Below are positions 51,292 to 60,480 of a stretch of DNA of 64,000 nucleotides, piece by piece (position 1 is the stretch's first letter; each line of letters begins with the position of its first letter). The notes below the pieces were generated by a model that did not search any database, was not told where the DNA came from, and was given only the letters and a program-made list of their open reading frames with translations. This DNA comes from Flavobacterium flabelliforme (GTDB lineage: Bacteria; Bacteroidota; Bacteroidia; Flavobacteriales; Flavobacteriaceae): positions 1 through 64,000 of the forward strand of contig NZ_JAGFBU010000002.1 in assembly GCF_017948675.1 (NCBI RefSeq). Direction: 5' to 3'. A program made the translations under genes and the position numbers.

Positions 51292-51317
51292 CGATTTTTA
51301 AAAACGAAAAATCGAAT
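51292..51317. repeat. Inverted repeat before the CNNM/CBS gene
   Basis: TCGATTTTT and AAAAATCGA form a 9-bp stem about 30-55 bases before the TTG start at 51348. It could terminate hpt-adk transcription or form part of the leader of the next gene. No clear T tract follows it. Confidence 0.45.
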
Positions 51318-51347
51318 GAGAATAACTAAACGAATCAAAATAATAAC

Positions 51348-52622
51348 TTGGAAATAGTAATAATATTTTTTCTGATACTGCTAAATGGGGTTTTCTCCAT
51401 GTCCGAAATCGCCTTGATTTCAGCACGAAAAAATAGATTAGAAACTGCAGCAAAAAAAGGAAACAAAAGCGCAAAAATAGCTTTAGACTTGGCAAATTCG
51501 CCAAACAAATTTTTGTCGACTGTACAGATTGGAATTACCCTAATCGGAATTCTTACCGGTATTTATAGTGGTGACAAAATAACAAAAGACGTTGAGATTT
51601 TTATACAAGGATTTGAAGTCTTAAAACCGTATGCGCATCCAGTTGCTGTTGGTCTTGTTGTAGTAATACTGACTTTTTTCTCTCTAGTTTTAGGGGAATT
51701 GTTGCCTAAGAGAATAGGTTTAAATCATCCAGAAGCAATTGCAAAAGCGGTGGCGCTGCCAATGAAAATAGTTTCTATCGTAACGGCTCCTTTTATTTGG
51801 TTATTAACACATTCTACAGATTTTTTGTTAGATATATTGCAAATAAAACCTACTGCTGACGGAAAAGTCACAGAGGAAGAAATCAAAGCAATTATCAAAG
51901 AAGGTACCGAAGGTGGTGAAGTACAAGAAATTGAACAAGATATTGTAGAGCGCGTTTTTCATATTGGCGACCGAAAAATAAACTCTTTGATGACCCATAG
52001 AAAATCGGTTATGTTTTTGCCTTTAAATTCAAATAAAGAGGAAGTTAAAGAGTATATGCTAAAAGAATTGCACTCCATTTATCCCGTTTATAATGGCAAT
52101 TATGATGATATAGTAGGGGTAGTGAATTTAAAAAATATTTTTGCTCATTTTGAAAATGAAAATTTCAACTTAGCAGATATAATGACAGAGGCTCCTTTTA
52201 TGATGGAGCAAACAACCGCTTATGTTGCTTTAGAAAATTTTAAAAAATCAGGGATTCATTACGCATTTGTATCAGATGAATATGGTGTTTTTCAGGGCAT
52301 AATTACCCTAAATGATATTCTAGAAGCATTGGTAGGTGATGCTGCTGAGTTTTATAAAGATGATTTTCAGTTAATAGAAAGAGAAGATGGAACTTGGTTA
52401 GTAGATGGGCATTATTCATTACATGATTTCTTGACTTATTTTGAATTGGATGAATTAATTAATGATTATGAAGTCACGACGGTAAGCGGATTAATAATGA
52501 CTGAATTGTCTCGTATTCCTAAACAAGGCGAAAAGCTGGTTTGGCAAAAGTTTGAGTTGGAAGTAATTGATATGGATGGTGTAAAGATTGACAAAGTAAT
52601 GGTCAAAGCATTACAAATGTAA
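51348..52622 (+). CDS. Hemolysin-family CNNM/CBS-domain membrane protein
   Basis: A 424-residue protein of the CorB/CorC (CNNM) group, membrane proteins linked to divalent cation (magnesium/cobalt) export. The CNNM transmembrane domain (about residues 1-185) includes LLNGVFSMSEIALISARKNR and VLGELLPKRIGLNHPE. A CBS pair follows, with MTHRKSVMFLPLN and HYAFVSDEYGVFQGIITLND. The C-terminal CorC/HlyC domain starts near 345 (REDGTWLVDGHYSLHDFLTY). The start codon is TTG at 51348: the conserved first helix begins right there and no ATG occurs before MSEIAL at about residue 18. The name hemolysin is historical. Transport direction and ion are inferred. Confidence 0.88.
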   Translation: MEIVIIFFLILLNGVFSMSEIALISARKNRLETAAKKGNKSAKIALDLANSPNKFLSTVQIGITLIGILTGIYSGDKITKDVEIFIQGFEVLKPYAHPVAVGLVVVILTFFSLVLGELLPKRIGLNHPEAIAKAVALPMKIVSIVTAPFIWLLTHSTDFLLDILQIKPTADGKVTEEEIKAIIKEGTEGGEVQEIEQDIVERVFHIGDRKINSLMTHRKSVMFLPLNSNKEEVKEYMLKELHSIYPVYNGNYDDIVGVVNLKNIFAHFENENFNLADIMTEAPFMMEQTTAYVALENFKKSGIHYAFVSDEYGVFQGIITLNDILEALVGDAAEFYKDDFQLIEREDGTWLVDGHYSLHDFLTYFELDELINDYEVTTVSGLIMTELSRIPKQGEKLVWQKFELEVIDMDGVKIDKVMVKALQM

Positions 52623-52694
52623 TAATAGTTTTATAGCGATTAAAAGCTCAGAATGAGTTTTATAGGTATAGTTGAAAATTGAATAGTAGAAAAA

Positions 52695-53696
52695 ATGACA
52701 GAGGGGAATTTTGTAGATTACGTAAAAATATTTGTTTCTTCCGGAAAAGGGGGTAAAGGATCAACGCATTTGCATAGAGAAAAATTTATTGAAAAAGGTG
52801 GGCCGGATGGTGGTGATGGTGGTCGTGGTGGTCACGTTTATTTAGTTGGTAATAAAGGACTTTGGACCTTATTTCACCTAAAATTTGCAAGACATATTAA
52901 AGCAGGTAATGGCGGAGATGGTAGTGGTGATAGAAGTACGGGTGCTGATGGAGATGACAAGTATATCGAGGTACCATTAGGTACTGTTGTAAAAGATAAA
53001 GAAACAGGAGAAATCCTATTTGAAATAACAGATGATGGTGAGAAACAAGTTCTTTCTCGCGGAGGTAAAGGTGGTTTAGGGAACTGGCACTTTAGAAGTT
53101 CAACCAATCAAACGCCAAGATATTCTCAGCCCGGTTTGCCTGGAATAGAAATGGATGTTATTTTAGAGCTTAAAGTATTAGCAGATGTAGGTTTAGTAGG
53201 TTTTCCTAATGCTGGAAAATCAACTTTATTATCTGTTTTAACTTCTGCTAAACCAAAAATTGCAGATTATCCTTTTACTACTTTAAAACCTAATTTAGGA
53301 ATTGTAGCTTATCGGGATTTTCAATCTTTTGTAATTGCGGATATTCCTGGAATTATTGAAGGAGCCGCTGAGGGTAAAGGATTAGGTCATTACTTCTTAA
53401 GACATATCGAAAGAAATTCAACTTTGCTTTTTCTTGTTCCTGTGGATACTCCAGACATCAAAGGAGAATATGATATTCTTGTGAATGAGTTAACAAAATA
53501 CAATCCAGAGATGTTAGATAAGGAACGTATGGTTGTAATTTCTAAATGTGACATGCTCGATGAAGAGTTGAAAGCAGAATTAAAAGCAGAATTAGATGTT
53601 TCTTTCAAAGGTGTTCCCTATATGTTTATTTCGTCTATAGCCCAACAAGGTTTGACCGAATTAAAAGACAAATTATGGAAAATGTTGAATGAATAA
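52695..53696 (+). CDS. obgE: GTPase Obg
   Basis: A 333-residue essential ribosome-associated GTPase involved in 50S maturation and growth control. The glycine-rich Obg fold fills about residues 1-158 ([16 protein letters not shown] near 34-49). The G domain follows: G1 [12 protein letters not shown] at about 167-178, G2 [12 protein letters not shown]3 [11 protein letters not shown]4 SKCD, and the G5-like SSIAQQG. It ends at the G domain, lacking the C-terminal OCT domain of some Gram-positive homologues. It starts 72 bases after the CNNM gene, so co-transcription is possible. Confidence 0.96.
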   Translation: MTEGNFVDYVKIFVSSGKGGKGSTHLHREKFIEKGGPDGGDGGRGGHVYLVGNKGLWTLFHLKFARHIKAGNGGDGSGDRSTGADGDDKYIEVPLGTVVKDKETGEILFEITDDGEKQVLSRGGKGGLGNWHFRSSTNQTPRYSQPGLPGIEMDVILELKVLADVGLVGFPNAGKSTLLSVLTSAKPKIADYPFTTLKPNLGIVAYRDFQSFVIADIPGIIEGAAEGKGLGHYFLRHIERNSTLLFLVPVDTPDIKGEYDILVNELTKYNPEMLDKERMVVISKCDMLDEELKAELKAELDVSFKGVPYMFISSIAQQGLTELKDKLWKMLNE

Positions 53697-53714
53697 TTGC
53701 TAAATTTTCATAAT

Positions 53715-53747
53715 AAGGTGCTCTAGAAATAGAGTGCCTTTTTTTAT
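53715..53747 (+). terminator. Terminator of obgE
   Basis: A 10-bp stem with two G-T pairs (53715-53724 with 53731-53740) is followed by a long T tract, 18 bases after the stop. Confidence 0.88.
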
Positions 53748-53869
53748 GTAAAATTATTAAATTCATAAAATTATATTAAAATAACATCTGATACTAATGT
53801 TTGTTTGGCAAAGAGAGGTCGAGATTGCGAAAATGATTTATATTCGCACAACAAAAAAATAGTTACATT

Positions 53870-56014
53870 ATGAAAAAAATAATTTTATTCTTTACCATGT
53901 GTCTCGTGGCTTTTCCAGCAAAAGCAGATGAAGGAATGTGGTTTTTGATGTTTATCGAAAGATTGAACCATAGAGATATGGAAAAATTGGGTTTACAGCT
54001 TACTGCTGAAGAAATTTACAGTATCAATAATCATAGTTTGAAAGATGCTGTAGTACAATTTAATGGTGGTTGTACTGCCGAAATGGTTTCAAAAGAAGGA
54101 TTAGTTTTAACGAATCACCACTGTGGATATGATGCAATTGCTGAACTATCTTCTGAAGAGCAAAATTATCTAAAAAATGGTTTTTGGGCAAAAGATAAAA
54201 GTGCTGAAATGAAACCAAAGTCTTTATTCGTACGTTTCTTTGTTCGTATGGATGATGTTTCCAAAAGAATTTTATCTAAAGTAAATGATAAAATGACAGA
54301 AGCAGAAAGAAATAAAGCGATTCAGCAAGAAATGGCTTTAATCGAAAAAGAAAATAGTGATGGAGGAAAATATACCGTTTCTGTTCGTCCTTTCTTTCAA
54401 GGAAATGAATATTACTATTTTGTTTATCAAGATTACAAAGATGTTCGTCTAGTTGGAACACCACCAGAAAGTTTAGGTAAATTTGGTGGAGACACTGATA
54501 ACTGGGAGTGGCCAAGACACACAGCTGATTTCTCTATGTTTAGAGTGTACGCTGATGCTAATGGAAATCCAGCAGAATATTCTAAAAATAATGTGCCATT
54601 ACAACCTAAACATTATTTACCAGTAAGTATCAAAGGGGTGCAAGAAAATGATTTTGCTATGATTTTAGGTTATCCAGGACGTACCAACCGTTGGATGCCT
54701 GCAGGAGGAATTGAGCAAAACGTAAAATTTGCTTATCCAGCATGGGTTGAAGGCGCCAAAACCGGAATGGACAGAATGAAGGTTTACATGGATAAGGATG
54801 AAACTGTTAAATTAGAATATGCATCTAAATATGCTTCGACAGCCAATTACTGGAAAAATCGTCAAGGAATGATTGATGCTTTGACTAAAGCGGGTACAGC
54901 TGTTACCAAATCTAAAGAAGAAGCTAAATTTAATGCTTGGGCTAATAAAAAAGCAAATAAAGAGAAATATGGTACTGTGATCGCTACCATTAATAATTAT
55001 TACGCTCAAACAAATTTAAAATCAAGCCATGATAATTACTTAAGTCAATTAATGAGAACAGCTGCATACGGAGCTGCTCCTGCTAATTTAGGTAATGCTT
55101 TGATTTCTTATTATAAGGAAAACGACGCAAAGAAGACTGAAATGCTTCCAAAATTAAATCAGTTTATTGAAAACGTTTATGGTAATTTTTATGCTCCTTT
55201 AGAAAAAGATGTATTTGCAGCACAATTGAATTTATATACATCAAAAGGTGCTGCTTACGGACTTCCTGAGGGTATTGCCAAATTAAGTCAAGACAATAAA
55301 GGTGATTTTACTACTTATGTGAATAACGCTGTGGCCAAAAGTATTTTTGCTACTAAAGAAAGTGTTTTGGCTTTTATGAAAGATCCAAGACCAGAAAATA
55401 TCACAAATGATCCATTATATGTTGTTTCAAATGAGTTATCATTAAAAATGAGAGCTAAAACTCCTGAGCAATTAAAAGCAGATGATGATTTCGCAATTGC
55501 ATTCCGTAATTTAGTTGAAGGCTTACGTGAATCTAAAATGAATTCAATAAAATATCCGGACGCTAACTCTACTTTGAGATTAACTTACGGAAAAGTGCGT
55601 GCTTTGCCTGCAGACAAACGCAATGATGCTACTGTGAACAATTATACTACAATGACTGGAATGGTTAAAAAGTATAAAGCAGGAGACCAAGAATTTGATT
55701 TGCCAGCTCGATTATTAGAGTTGAATGCGGCTAAAGATTTTGGACAATATGCTGATAAAGCTGGATATATGCCAGTAAACTTTTTGACTGATAATGATAT
55801 TACGGGAGGAAATTCAGGTTCACCGGTATTAAACGGTAAAGGGGAATTAGTAGGTATTGCTTTTGATGGAAATATCGAAGCTATGGCTGGTGATGTAATC
55901 TTTGATGCAAAATTACAAAGAACTATTAGTGTTGATATTCGTTATGTACTTTGGATAATAGATAAATATGCTGGAGCAAAGCATATTATCGATGAAATGA
56001 CAATAGTAAAATAA
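53870..56014 (+). CDS. S46 family serine dipeptidyl-peptidase, DPP7-like
   Basis: A 714-residue periplasmic or surface exopeptidase that releases dipeptides from peptide amino-termini. The signal peptide is MKKIILFFTMCLVAFPAKA, and the mature protein starts DEGMWFLMFIERLN. The chymotrypsin-like triad is in TNHHCGYD (residues 81-88), DTDNWEWPRH (Asp) and TGGNSGSPVL (Ser649). The residue that sets P1 preference in the family is Gly667 in AFDGNIEAM, as in DPP7 (hydrophobic P1), where DPP11 has Arg (acidic P1). It is monocistronic. Family members feed asaccharolytic growth on peptides. The specificity call is an inference from one residue. Confidence 0.92.
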   Translation: MKKIILFFTMCLVAFPAKADEGMWFLMFIERLNHRDMEKLGLQLTAEEIYSINNHSLKDAVVQFNGGCTAEMVSKEGLVLTNHHCGYDAIAELSSEEQNYLKNGFWAKDKSAEMKPKSLFVRFFVRMDDVSKRILSKVNDKMTEAERNKAIQQEMALIEKENSDGGKYTVSVRPFFQGNEYYYFVYQDYKDVRLVGTPPESLGKFGGDTDNWEWPRHTADFSMFRVYADANGNPAEYSKNNVPLQPKHYLPVSIKGVQENDFAMILGYPGRTNRWMPAGGIEQNVKFAYPAWVEGAKTGMDRMKVYMDKDETVKLEYASKYASTANYWKNRQGMIDALTKAGTAVTKSKEEAKFNAWANKKANKEKYGTVIATINNYYAQTNLKSSHDNYLSQLMRTAAYGAAPANLGNALISYYKENDAKKTEMLPKLNQFIENVYGNFYAPLEKDVFAAQLNLYTSKGAAYGLPEGIAKLSQDNKGDFTTYVNNAVAKSIFATKESVLAFMKDPRPENITNDPLYVVSNELSLKMRAKTPEQLKADDDFAIAFRNLVEGLRESKMNSIKYPDANSTLRLTYGKVRALPADKRNDATVNNYTTMTGMVKKYKAGDQEFDLPARLLELNAAKDFGQYADKAGYMPVNFLTDNDITGGNSGSPVLNGKGELVGIAFDGNIEAMAGDVIFDAKLQRTISVDIRYVLWIIDKYAGAKHIIDEMTIVK

Positions 56015-56031
56015 ATTTAGTCTAAAATAAT

Positions 56032-56077
56032 AAAAGCCTCTTACCTTGTGTTTAAATCAAGTTAAGAGGCTTTTTTA
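56032..56077 (+). terminator. Terminator of the S46 peptidase gene
   Basis: A 12-bp perfect stem (AAAAGCCTCTTA at 56032-56043 with its complement at 56063-56074) runs into Ts. The 19-base loop contains a further short stem, CTTG with CAAG. Confidence 0.9.
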
Positions 56078-56124
56078 ATATAAAACCTTTTGTGTGTAAA
56101 ATACATTTCAATTATTAATTTCGT

Positions 56125-56132
56125 TATTTTTG
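56125..56132 (+). promoter_or_regulatory. -7 box 4 nt before the TPR gene start
   Basis: TATTTTTG is a full -7 match ending exactly 4 bases before the ATG at 56137, which predicts a leaderless mRNA. The nearest TTG is 32 bases upstream, outside the usual spacing. Confidence 0.55.
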
Positions 56133-56136
56133 AACA

Positions 56137-56829
56137 ATGAAACATATATTTTTTTTATTGATACCCTTTCTGATGTGGTCACAATCTAACTTTGAAAAAG
56201 CAGAAAAATTTTTTCAGGAGGAAAAATTTGAGCAAGCACAAGCACTTTTTGAGTTGTACCTGAAATCTAATTCGGCAGATTTAAAAACAATAGAATATTT
56301 AGGAGATATTGCAGGTCAAAACAAATCATGGGATAAAGCAATAGCATACTATAAAAGATTAAAAGAGTTAAAACCATTAGAAGCCAATTATTATTATAAA
56401 TATGGAGGTGCTTTAGGAATGAAAGCTAAAGATTCTAATAAGTTTAAAGCCTTAGGAATGATTGATGAAGTCAAAGAGTCTTTTGAGAAAGCAATCAGTT
56501 TAAATCCCAAACATATTGAGTCAAGATGGGCTTTGATCGAATTGTATATTCAGTTACCCGGAATTGTTGGCGGAAGTGAATCAAAAGCAATCAAATATTC
56601 AAACGAATTAATGCAACTGTCAACCGTAGATGGTTATTTGTCAAGAGGACACATAGATGAATTTTTTAAAAGATATGAATTAGCAGAAAAACAATACAAA
56701 AAAGCGATTGAACTTACAGGTTCTAAAGTAAGTTATTATAAATTAGCTAATCTCTATAAAAATAAAATGAAACAACCAGATAAGGCAAAATCTGTTTTAG
56801 AAGTCTATAATAAAAAAAATTCGAGATAG
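56137..56829 (+). CDS. Exported tetratricopeptide repeat protein
   Basis: A 230-residue protein with signal peptide MKHIFFLLIPFLMWSQ and about four TPR units. Visible repeats are NFEKAEKFFQEEKFEQAQAL (about 18-37), WDKAIAYYKRLKELKPLEAN (about 66-85), KESFEKAISLNPKHIESRWA (about 113-132) and YELAEKQYKKAIELTGSKVS (about 183-202). TPR arrays mediate protein-protein contacts, so a periplasmic adaptor role is likely, with unknown partners. The mpl-like gene follows after 44 bases. Confidence 0.82.
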   Translation: MKHIFFLLIPFLMWSQSNFEKAEKFFQEEKFEQAQALFELYLKSNSADLKTIEYLGDIAGQNKSWDKAIAYYKRLKELKPLEANYYYKYGGALGMKAKDSNKFKALGMIDEVKESFEKAISLNPKHIESRWALIELYIQLPGIVGGSESKAIKYSNELMQLSTVDGYLSRGHIDEFFKRYELAEKQYKKAIELTGSKVSYYKLANLYKNKMKQPDKAKSVLEVYNKKNSR

Positions 56830-56873
56830 TTATCACTTCTCTTAATAATAAAATTTAAATCAAAAAAATTAGA

Positions 56874-58232
56874 ATGCGTACACATTTTATAGCTATTGGC
56901 GGAAGTGCCATGCACAATTTAGCATTAGCTCTTCATAATAAAGGATATCAAGTTACGGGTAGTGACGATGCTATTTTTGAACCTTCAAAATCCAGATTAG
57001 ATAAAAAAGGAATTTTACCAGCTGAATTAGGTTGGTTTCCTGAAAAAATAACGGCCAATATAGAAGCTGTAATTCTAGGAATGCATGCAAAAGCAGATAA
57101 TCCTGAATTACTAAAAGCTCAGGAACTTGGATTAAAAATTTATTCCTATCCCGAGTTCTTATACGAACAATCTAAAAATAAAACACGCGTCGTAATTGGT
57201 GGTTCTCATGGAAAAACTACAATTACATCAATGATTTTACACGTAATGCATTATCATGATATTGCTGTTGATTATATGGTAGGTGCACAATTAGAAGGTT
57301 TTGATACGATGGTGCATCTTACAGAAGAAAATGATTTTATAGTTTTAGAAGGAGATGAATATTTGTCTTCACCAATTGATAGAAGACCAAAATTTCATTT
57401 ATACCAACCTAACATAGCTTTGATTTCTGGAATTGCCTGGGATCACATCAATGTTTTCCCGACCTATGAGAATTATGTAGAGCAGTTTGAAATTTTTATT
57501 AGCAAAATTACTAATGGTGGAATTTTAGTATACAACGAAGAAGATCCTGAGGTAAAGCGTGTGGCAGAAGCGGCAATAAATCCAATTAGGAAAATGGCGT
57601 ATCATACTCCAAATTATTCAGTTGAAGAAGGTGTCACTTTATTAGAAACACCTGAAGGCGATATGCCAATAGAAGTTTTTGGTGCTCATAATTTAAATAA
57701 TTTAGCTGGAGCCAAATGGATTTGCCAGAATATGGGAGTCGATGAAGCTGATTTTTATGAAGCAATTGCTAGTTTTAAAGGAGCATCAAAACGCTTAGAA
57801 AAAATAGCAGAAAGCAAAACTAAAGTAGCTTATAAAGACTTTGCACATTCTCCTAGTAAGGTCGCAGCGACCACTAAAGCAGTAAAAGAACAATATCCAA
57901 ATAGAACCTTAATAGCTTGTTTAGAATTGCACACTTATAGCAGTTTGAATGCTGAGTTTTTAAAGGAATATGAAGGCGCATTAGAATATGCAGATACAGC
58001 AGTTGTTTTTTACTCACCAGATGCTGTAAAAATAAAGCAGTTGGATGAAGTGAGTTATGATCAAATTGCTACTGCATTTAATCGTAAAGATTTAATAATT
58101 TATACTAATCCTATTGAATTTAAGGAATTTTTATTCAAACAAAATTTTGACAACTCAGCTTTGCTATTAATGAGTTCAGGGAATTATGGAGGCTTAAATT
58201 TTGATGAGGTAAAGCAAATAATTGTGAACTAA
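56874..58232 (+). CDS. mpl: Mpl-like murein peptide ligase
   Basis: A 452-residue Mur ligase of the Mpl group, which reattaches recycled L-Ala-D-Glu-DAP tripeptide to UDP-MurNAc. It starts MRTHFIAIGGSAMHNLALAL, where MurC would have GIGGxGM. The ATP loop is VIGGSHGKTTITSMI at about residues 106-120. LEGDEYLSSPIDRRPKF and SGIAWDHINVFPTYENYVEQ are characteristic of Mpl and separate it from MurC. The C-terminal domain has YKDFAHSPSKVAATTKAV. It implies peptidoglycan recycling in this organism. The precise substrate is inferred from the family. Confidence 0.88.
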   Translation: MRTHFIAIGGSAMHNLALALHNKGYQVTGSDDAIFEPSKSRLDKKGILPAELGWFPEKITANIEAVILGMHAKADNPELLKAQELGLKIYSYPEFLYEQSKNKTRVVIGGSHGKTTITSMILHVMHYHDIAVDYMVGAQLEGFDTMVHLTEENDFIVLEGDEYLSSPIDRRPKFHLYQPNIALISGIAWDHINVFPTYENYVEQFEIFISKITNGGILVYNEEDPEVKRVAEAAINPIRKMAYHTPNYSVEEGVTLLETPEGDMPIEVFGAHNLNNLAGAKWICQNMGVDEADFYEAIASFKGASKRLEKIAESKTKVAYKDFAHSPSKVAATTKAVKEQYPNRTLIACLELHTYSSLNAEFLKEYEGALEYADTAVVFYSPDAVKIKQLDEVSYDQIATAFNRKDLIIYTNPIEFKEFLFKQNFDNSALLLMSSGNYGGLNFDEVKQIIVN

Positions 58233-58265
58233 AAAGGATAAATTGAATTAAAGATAAAAAATACT

Positions 58266-58961
58266 ATGGCTGAAAATTCCTTTTTTCCTATCACCAATTG
58301 GTCCGAAGATGATAAGCCACGTGAAAAACTTATGCTGAAAGGTAAAAGTGTTTTAAGTGATGCGGAACTAATTGCGATATTGATCGGATCGGGGAGTAGA
58401 AGCGAATCGGCAGTTGATTTAAGTAAGCGAATTTTAGCAAGTGTTGATTGTAATTTAAATGCTTTAGGCAAACTCTCAATTACACAATTAATGGTTTTTA
58501 AAGGGATAGGCGAAGCAAAAGCAATATCAATAATCGCAGCTTTAGAATTAGGGAGAAGAAGACGTTCCGAAGAAGCTGTAGAATTAAAAAAAGTAACTTC
58601 TAGTAAAGTTATTTTTGAAATAATGCAACCCATTATCGGAGAATTGCCTCATGAAGAGTTTTGGATTATCTATTTGAATAATTCAAATAAGGTAATTTCA
58701 AAATCGCAATTAAGTAAAGGTGGAATCACAGGAACATTAGTTGACGTGAGAATTGTTTTTAAAACAGCACTCGAAATGGGTGCAACGGCATTGATTTTAT
58801 GTCATAATCATCCTTCAGGAAGTTTGATTCCTAGTGAGGCTGACAAACAAATTACTAAAAAATTAAAATTAGCAGGTGACAGTTTAGAAATAAAAGTACT
58901 TGATCATCTAATAGTAACGGAATCTAGCTATTTTAGTTTTGCAGACGAAGGAATATTTTAA
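58266..58961 (+). CDS. radC: RadC family protein (JAB-type MPN domain)
   Basis: A 231-residue protein with an N-terminal helix-hairpin-helix region (MVFKGIGEAKAISIIAAL, about residues 78-95) and a C-terminal JAB/MPN domain with the metal-site motif HNHPSGSLIPSEAD at about 180-193. The domain order and length are those of chromosomal RadC proteins. The name reflects an old recombination phenotype that was later reassigned, so the real function is unsettled. It lies 33 bases after mpl and 9 bases before the YjjG-like gene, in a likely operon. Confidence 0.93.
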   Translation: MAENSFFPITNWSEDDKPREKLMLKGKSVLSDAELIAILIGSGSRSESAVDLSKRILASVDCNLNALGKLSITQLMVFKGIGEAKAISIIAALELGRRRRSEEAVELKKVTSSKVIFEIMQPIIGELPHEEFWIIYLNNSNKVISKSQLSKGGITGTLVDVRIVFKTALEMGATALILCHNHPSGSLIPSEADKQITKKLKLAGDSLEIKVLDHLIVTESSYFSFADEGIF

Positions 58962-58970
58962 AAATAGAAA

Positions 58971-59660
58971 ATGAAATTACCACACATAACCGATGTTTTT
59001 TTTGATTTAGATCATACACTATGGAATTTTGATAAAAATTCAGAGCTGACTTTTGAAGAGATTTTTAACAGAAATCATCCAGAAATAGAAACTAAAGAAT
59101 TTATCGAAAAATACATTCCAATAAATCAAGAATGCTGGAGACTTTACCAATATGATAAAATTACGCATGAAGAATTGCGTTACAATAGATTAAAAAATTC
59201 TTTTGATGCTATAAATTATTCTATTTCTGATCAAGAAATTGATAAGATTTCAGATGATTATATTCAGTTTTTACCAGATAACAACCATCTTTTTGATGGC
59301 ACAATAGAAGTGTTGGACTACCTCAAGTCAAAATATAATTTGCATATTATAACTAATGGTTTTGCTGAAGTTCAATTTAAAAAAATGAATAATTCTAAAA
59401 TAACGCCTTATTTCTTAACCGTTACTAATTCAGAAATGGCTGGCGTAAAAAAGCCTAATCCTATTATATTTGATTATGCATTAGATTTAGCAAAAGCAAA
59501 AAAAGAAAATAGCATTATGATTGGTGATAGTTTAGAAGCAGATGTAAAAGGTGCTTTAGATGCAGGTTTAGATGCAATTTTTTTTAATGAAAACAACACT
59601 ATTATTGAGAATCATATCAAGCAAATTAATCATTTATTAGAACTAAAAAAATATTTATAA
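58971..59660 (+). CDS. YjjG-type HAD hydrolase, noncanonical pyrimidine nucleotidase
   Basis: A 229-residue HAD-superfamily phosphatase of the YjjG group (TIGR02254), which dephosphorylates pyrimidine nucleoside monophosphates including damaged ones. Motif I is DVFFDLDHTLWNFDKNSE with the nucleophile Asp11 or its +2 partner. Motif II is the Thr in HIITNGFAEVQ, motif III the Lys in MAGVKKPNP, and motif IV is IMIGDSLEADVKGALDAG. The cap is the alpha-helical insert between residues 20 and 100. It lies 9 bases after radC and 3 bases before the next gene. Confidence 0.9.
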   Translation: MKLPHITDVFFDLDHTLWNFDKNSELTFEEIFNRNHPEIETKEFIEKYIPINQECWRLYQYDKITHEELRYNRLKNSFDAINYSISDQEIDKISDDYIQFLPDNNHLFDGTIEVLDYLKSKYNLHIITNGFAEVQFKKMNNSKITPYFLTVTNSEMAGVKKPNPIIFDYALDLAKAKKENSIMIGDSLEADVKGALDAGLDAIFFNENNTIIENHIKQINHLLELKKYL

Positions 59661-59663
59661 ATT

Positions 59664-60413
59664 ATGAAAAAGTTAATCCTATTATTGCTAATGTTCGCGT
59701 TTAGTTTTTCTTATGCGCAATCTGTAAATGATTATAGTGCGGTTATTGTTCCGTTAAAATTTAATTTTTTAAGATCCGAAAATCAATATCGATTGAACAC
59801 GATTACGAAGTTTTATTTTACCAAAGCAGGTTTTGAATCTTTTTACGCTAAAGAAAGTGTGCCAGCAGAGTATAACGATCGTTGCAGTTTACTATATGCA
59901 GATGTAGAAAAGGAAAGTGGTTTTTTAGTAACAAAGCTTTTTATAACGCTCAAAGATTGTAATGATAAAGTAATTTTTAAATCTAAAATCGGTAGGAGTA
60001 AAGATAAAGATTTTCAAACTGCTTACACGCAAGCTCTCAACGAAGCTTTTCAATCGGTTAATGAATTGAATTATAAGTTTAACGGTACTTCTAATAAAAC
60101 AAAAACAAATGTTAGTCAAGAAACTGTTGCCAACAACGCAACTAATCAGACTATAGTTATTGAAAGTAATCAGACTGCTGTGGTACTAAACGATAAAAAT
60201 TTATTGTATGCACAAGTTACACCAACGGGATATCAATTGATTGATAGTACGCCAAAAGTAGTAATGAAATTGATGAAAACATCACAGCCCAATTCTTTTA
60301 TTGCAATGAAAGATAATTTACAAGGTTCTTTAATTCTAAAAGATAATCAATGGTTTTTTGAATATTATCAGAATGAAAAACTTGTTTCTGAGAAATTAAA
60401 TATTAAGTTTTAG
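59664..60413 (+). CDS. Exported hypothetical protein
   Basis: A 249-residue protein with signal peptide MKKLILLLLMFAFSFSYAQ, which I do not recognise. The first half (about 20-145) is compact and mixed alpha/beta (YSAVIVPLKFNFLRSENQY, GRSKDKDFQTAYTQALNEAF), reminiscent of a small periplasmic domain repeated in many Bacteroidota exported proteins. An Asn/Thr-rich linker follows at about 146-175. The C-terminal part is a small beta domain with YAQVTPTGYQLIDSTPKVVM and GSLILKDNQWFFEYYQNEKL. It lies 3 bases after the YjjG-like gene, so it is probably co-transcribed with it. Confidence 0.72.
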   Translation: MKKLILLLLMFAFSFSYAQSVNDYSAVIVPLKFNFLRSENQYRLNTITKFYFTKAGFESFYAKESVPAEYNDRCSLLYADVEKESGFLVTKLFITLKDCNDKVIFKSKIGRSKDKDFQTAYTQALNEAFQSVNELNYKFNGTSNKTKTNVSQETVANNATNQTIVIESNQTAVVLNDKNLLYAQVTPTGYQLIDSTPKVVMKLMKTSQPNSFIAMKDNLQGSLILKDNQWFFEYYQNEKLVSEKLNIKF

Positions 60414-60418
60414 ACACA

Positions 60419-60447
60419 TTGTTTATATAATTATCTATTTATTTTTG
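60419..60447 (+). promoter_or_regulatory. Promoter of the amidohydrolase gene
   Basis: TTG (60419-60421), 18 bases, then TATTTTTG (60440-60447) is a full consensus match. The predicted start is near 60453, with a leader of about 28 bases to the ATG at 60481. Confidence 0.75.
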
Positions 60448-60480
60448 CTAAAGTTTATTTTCATTAAATTCTTGTTCTCC

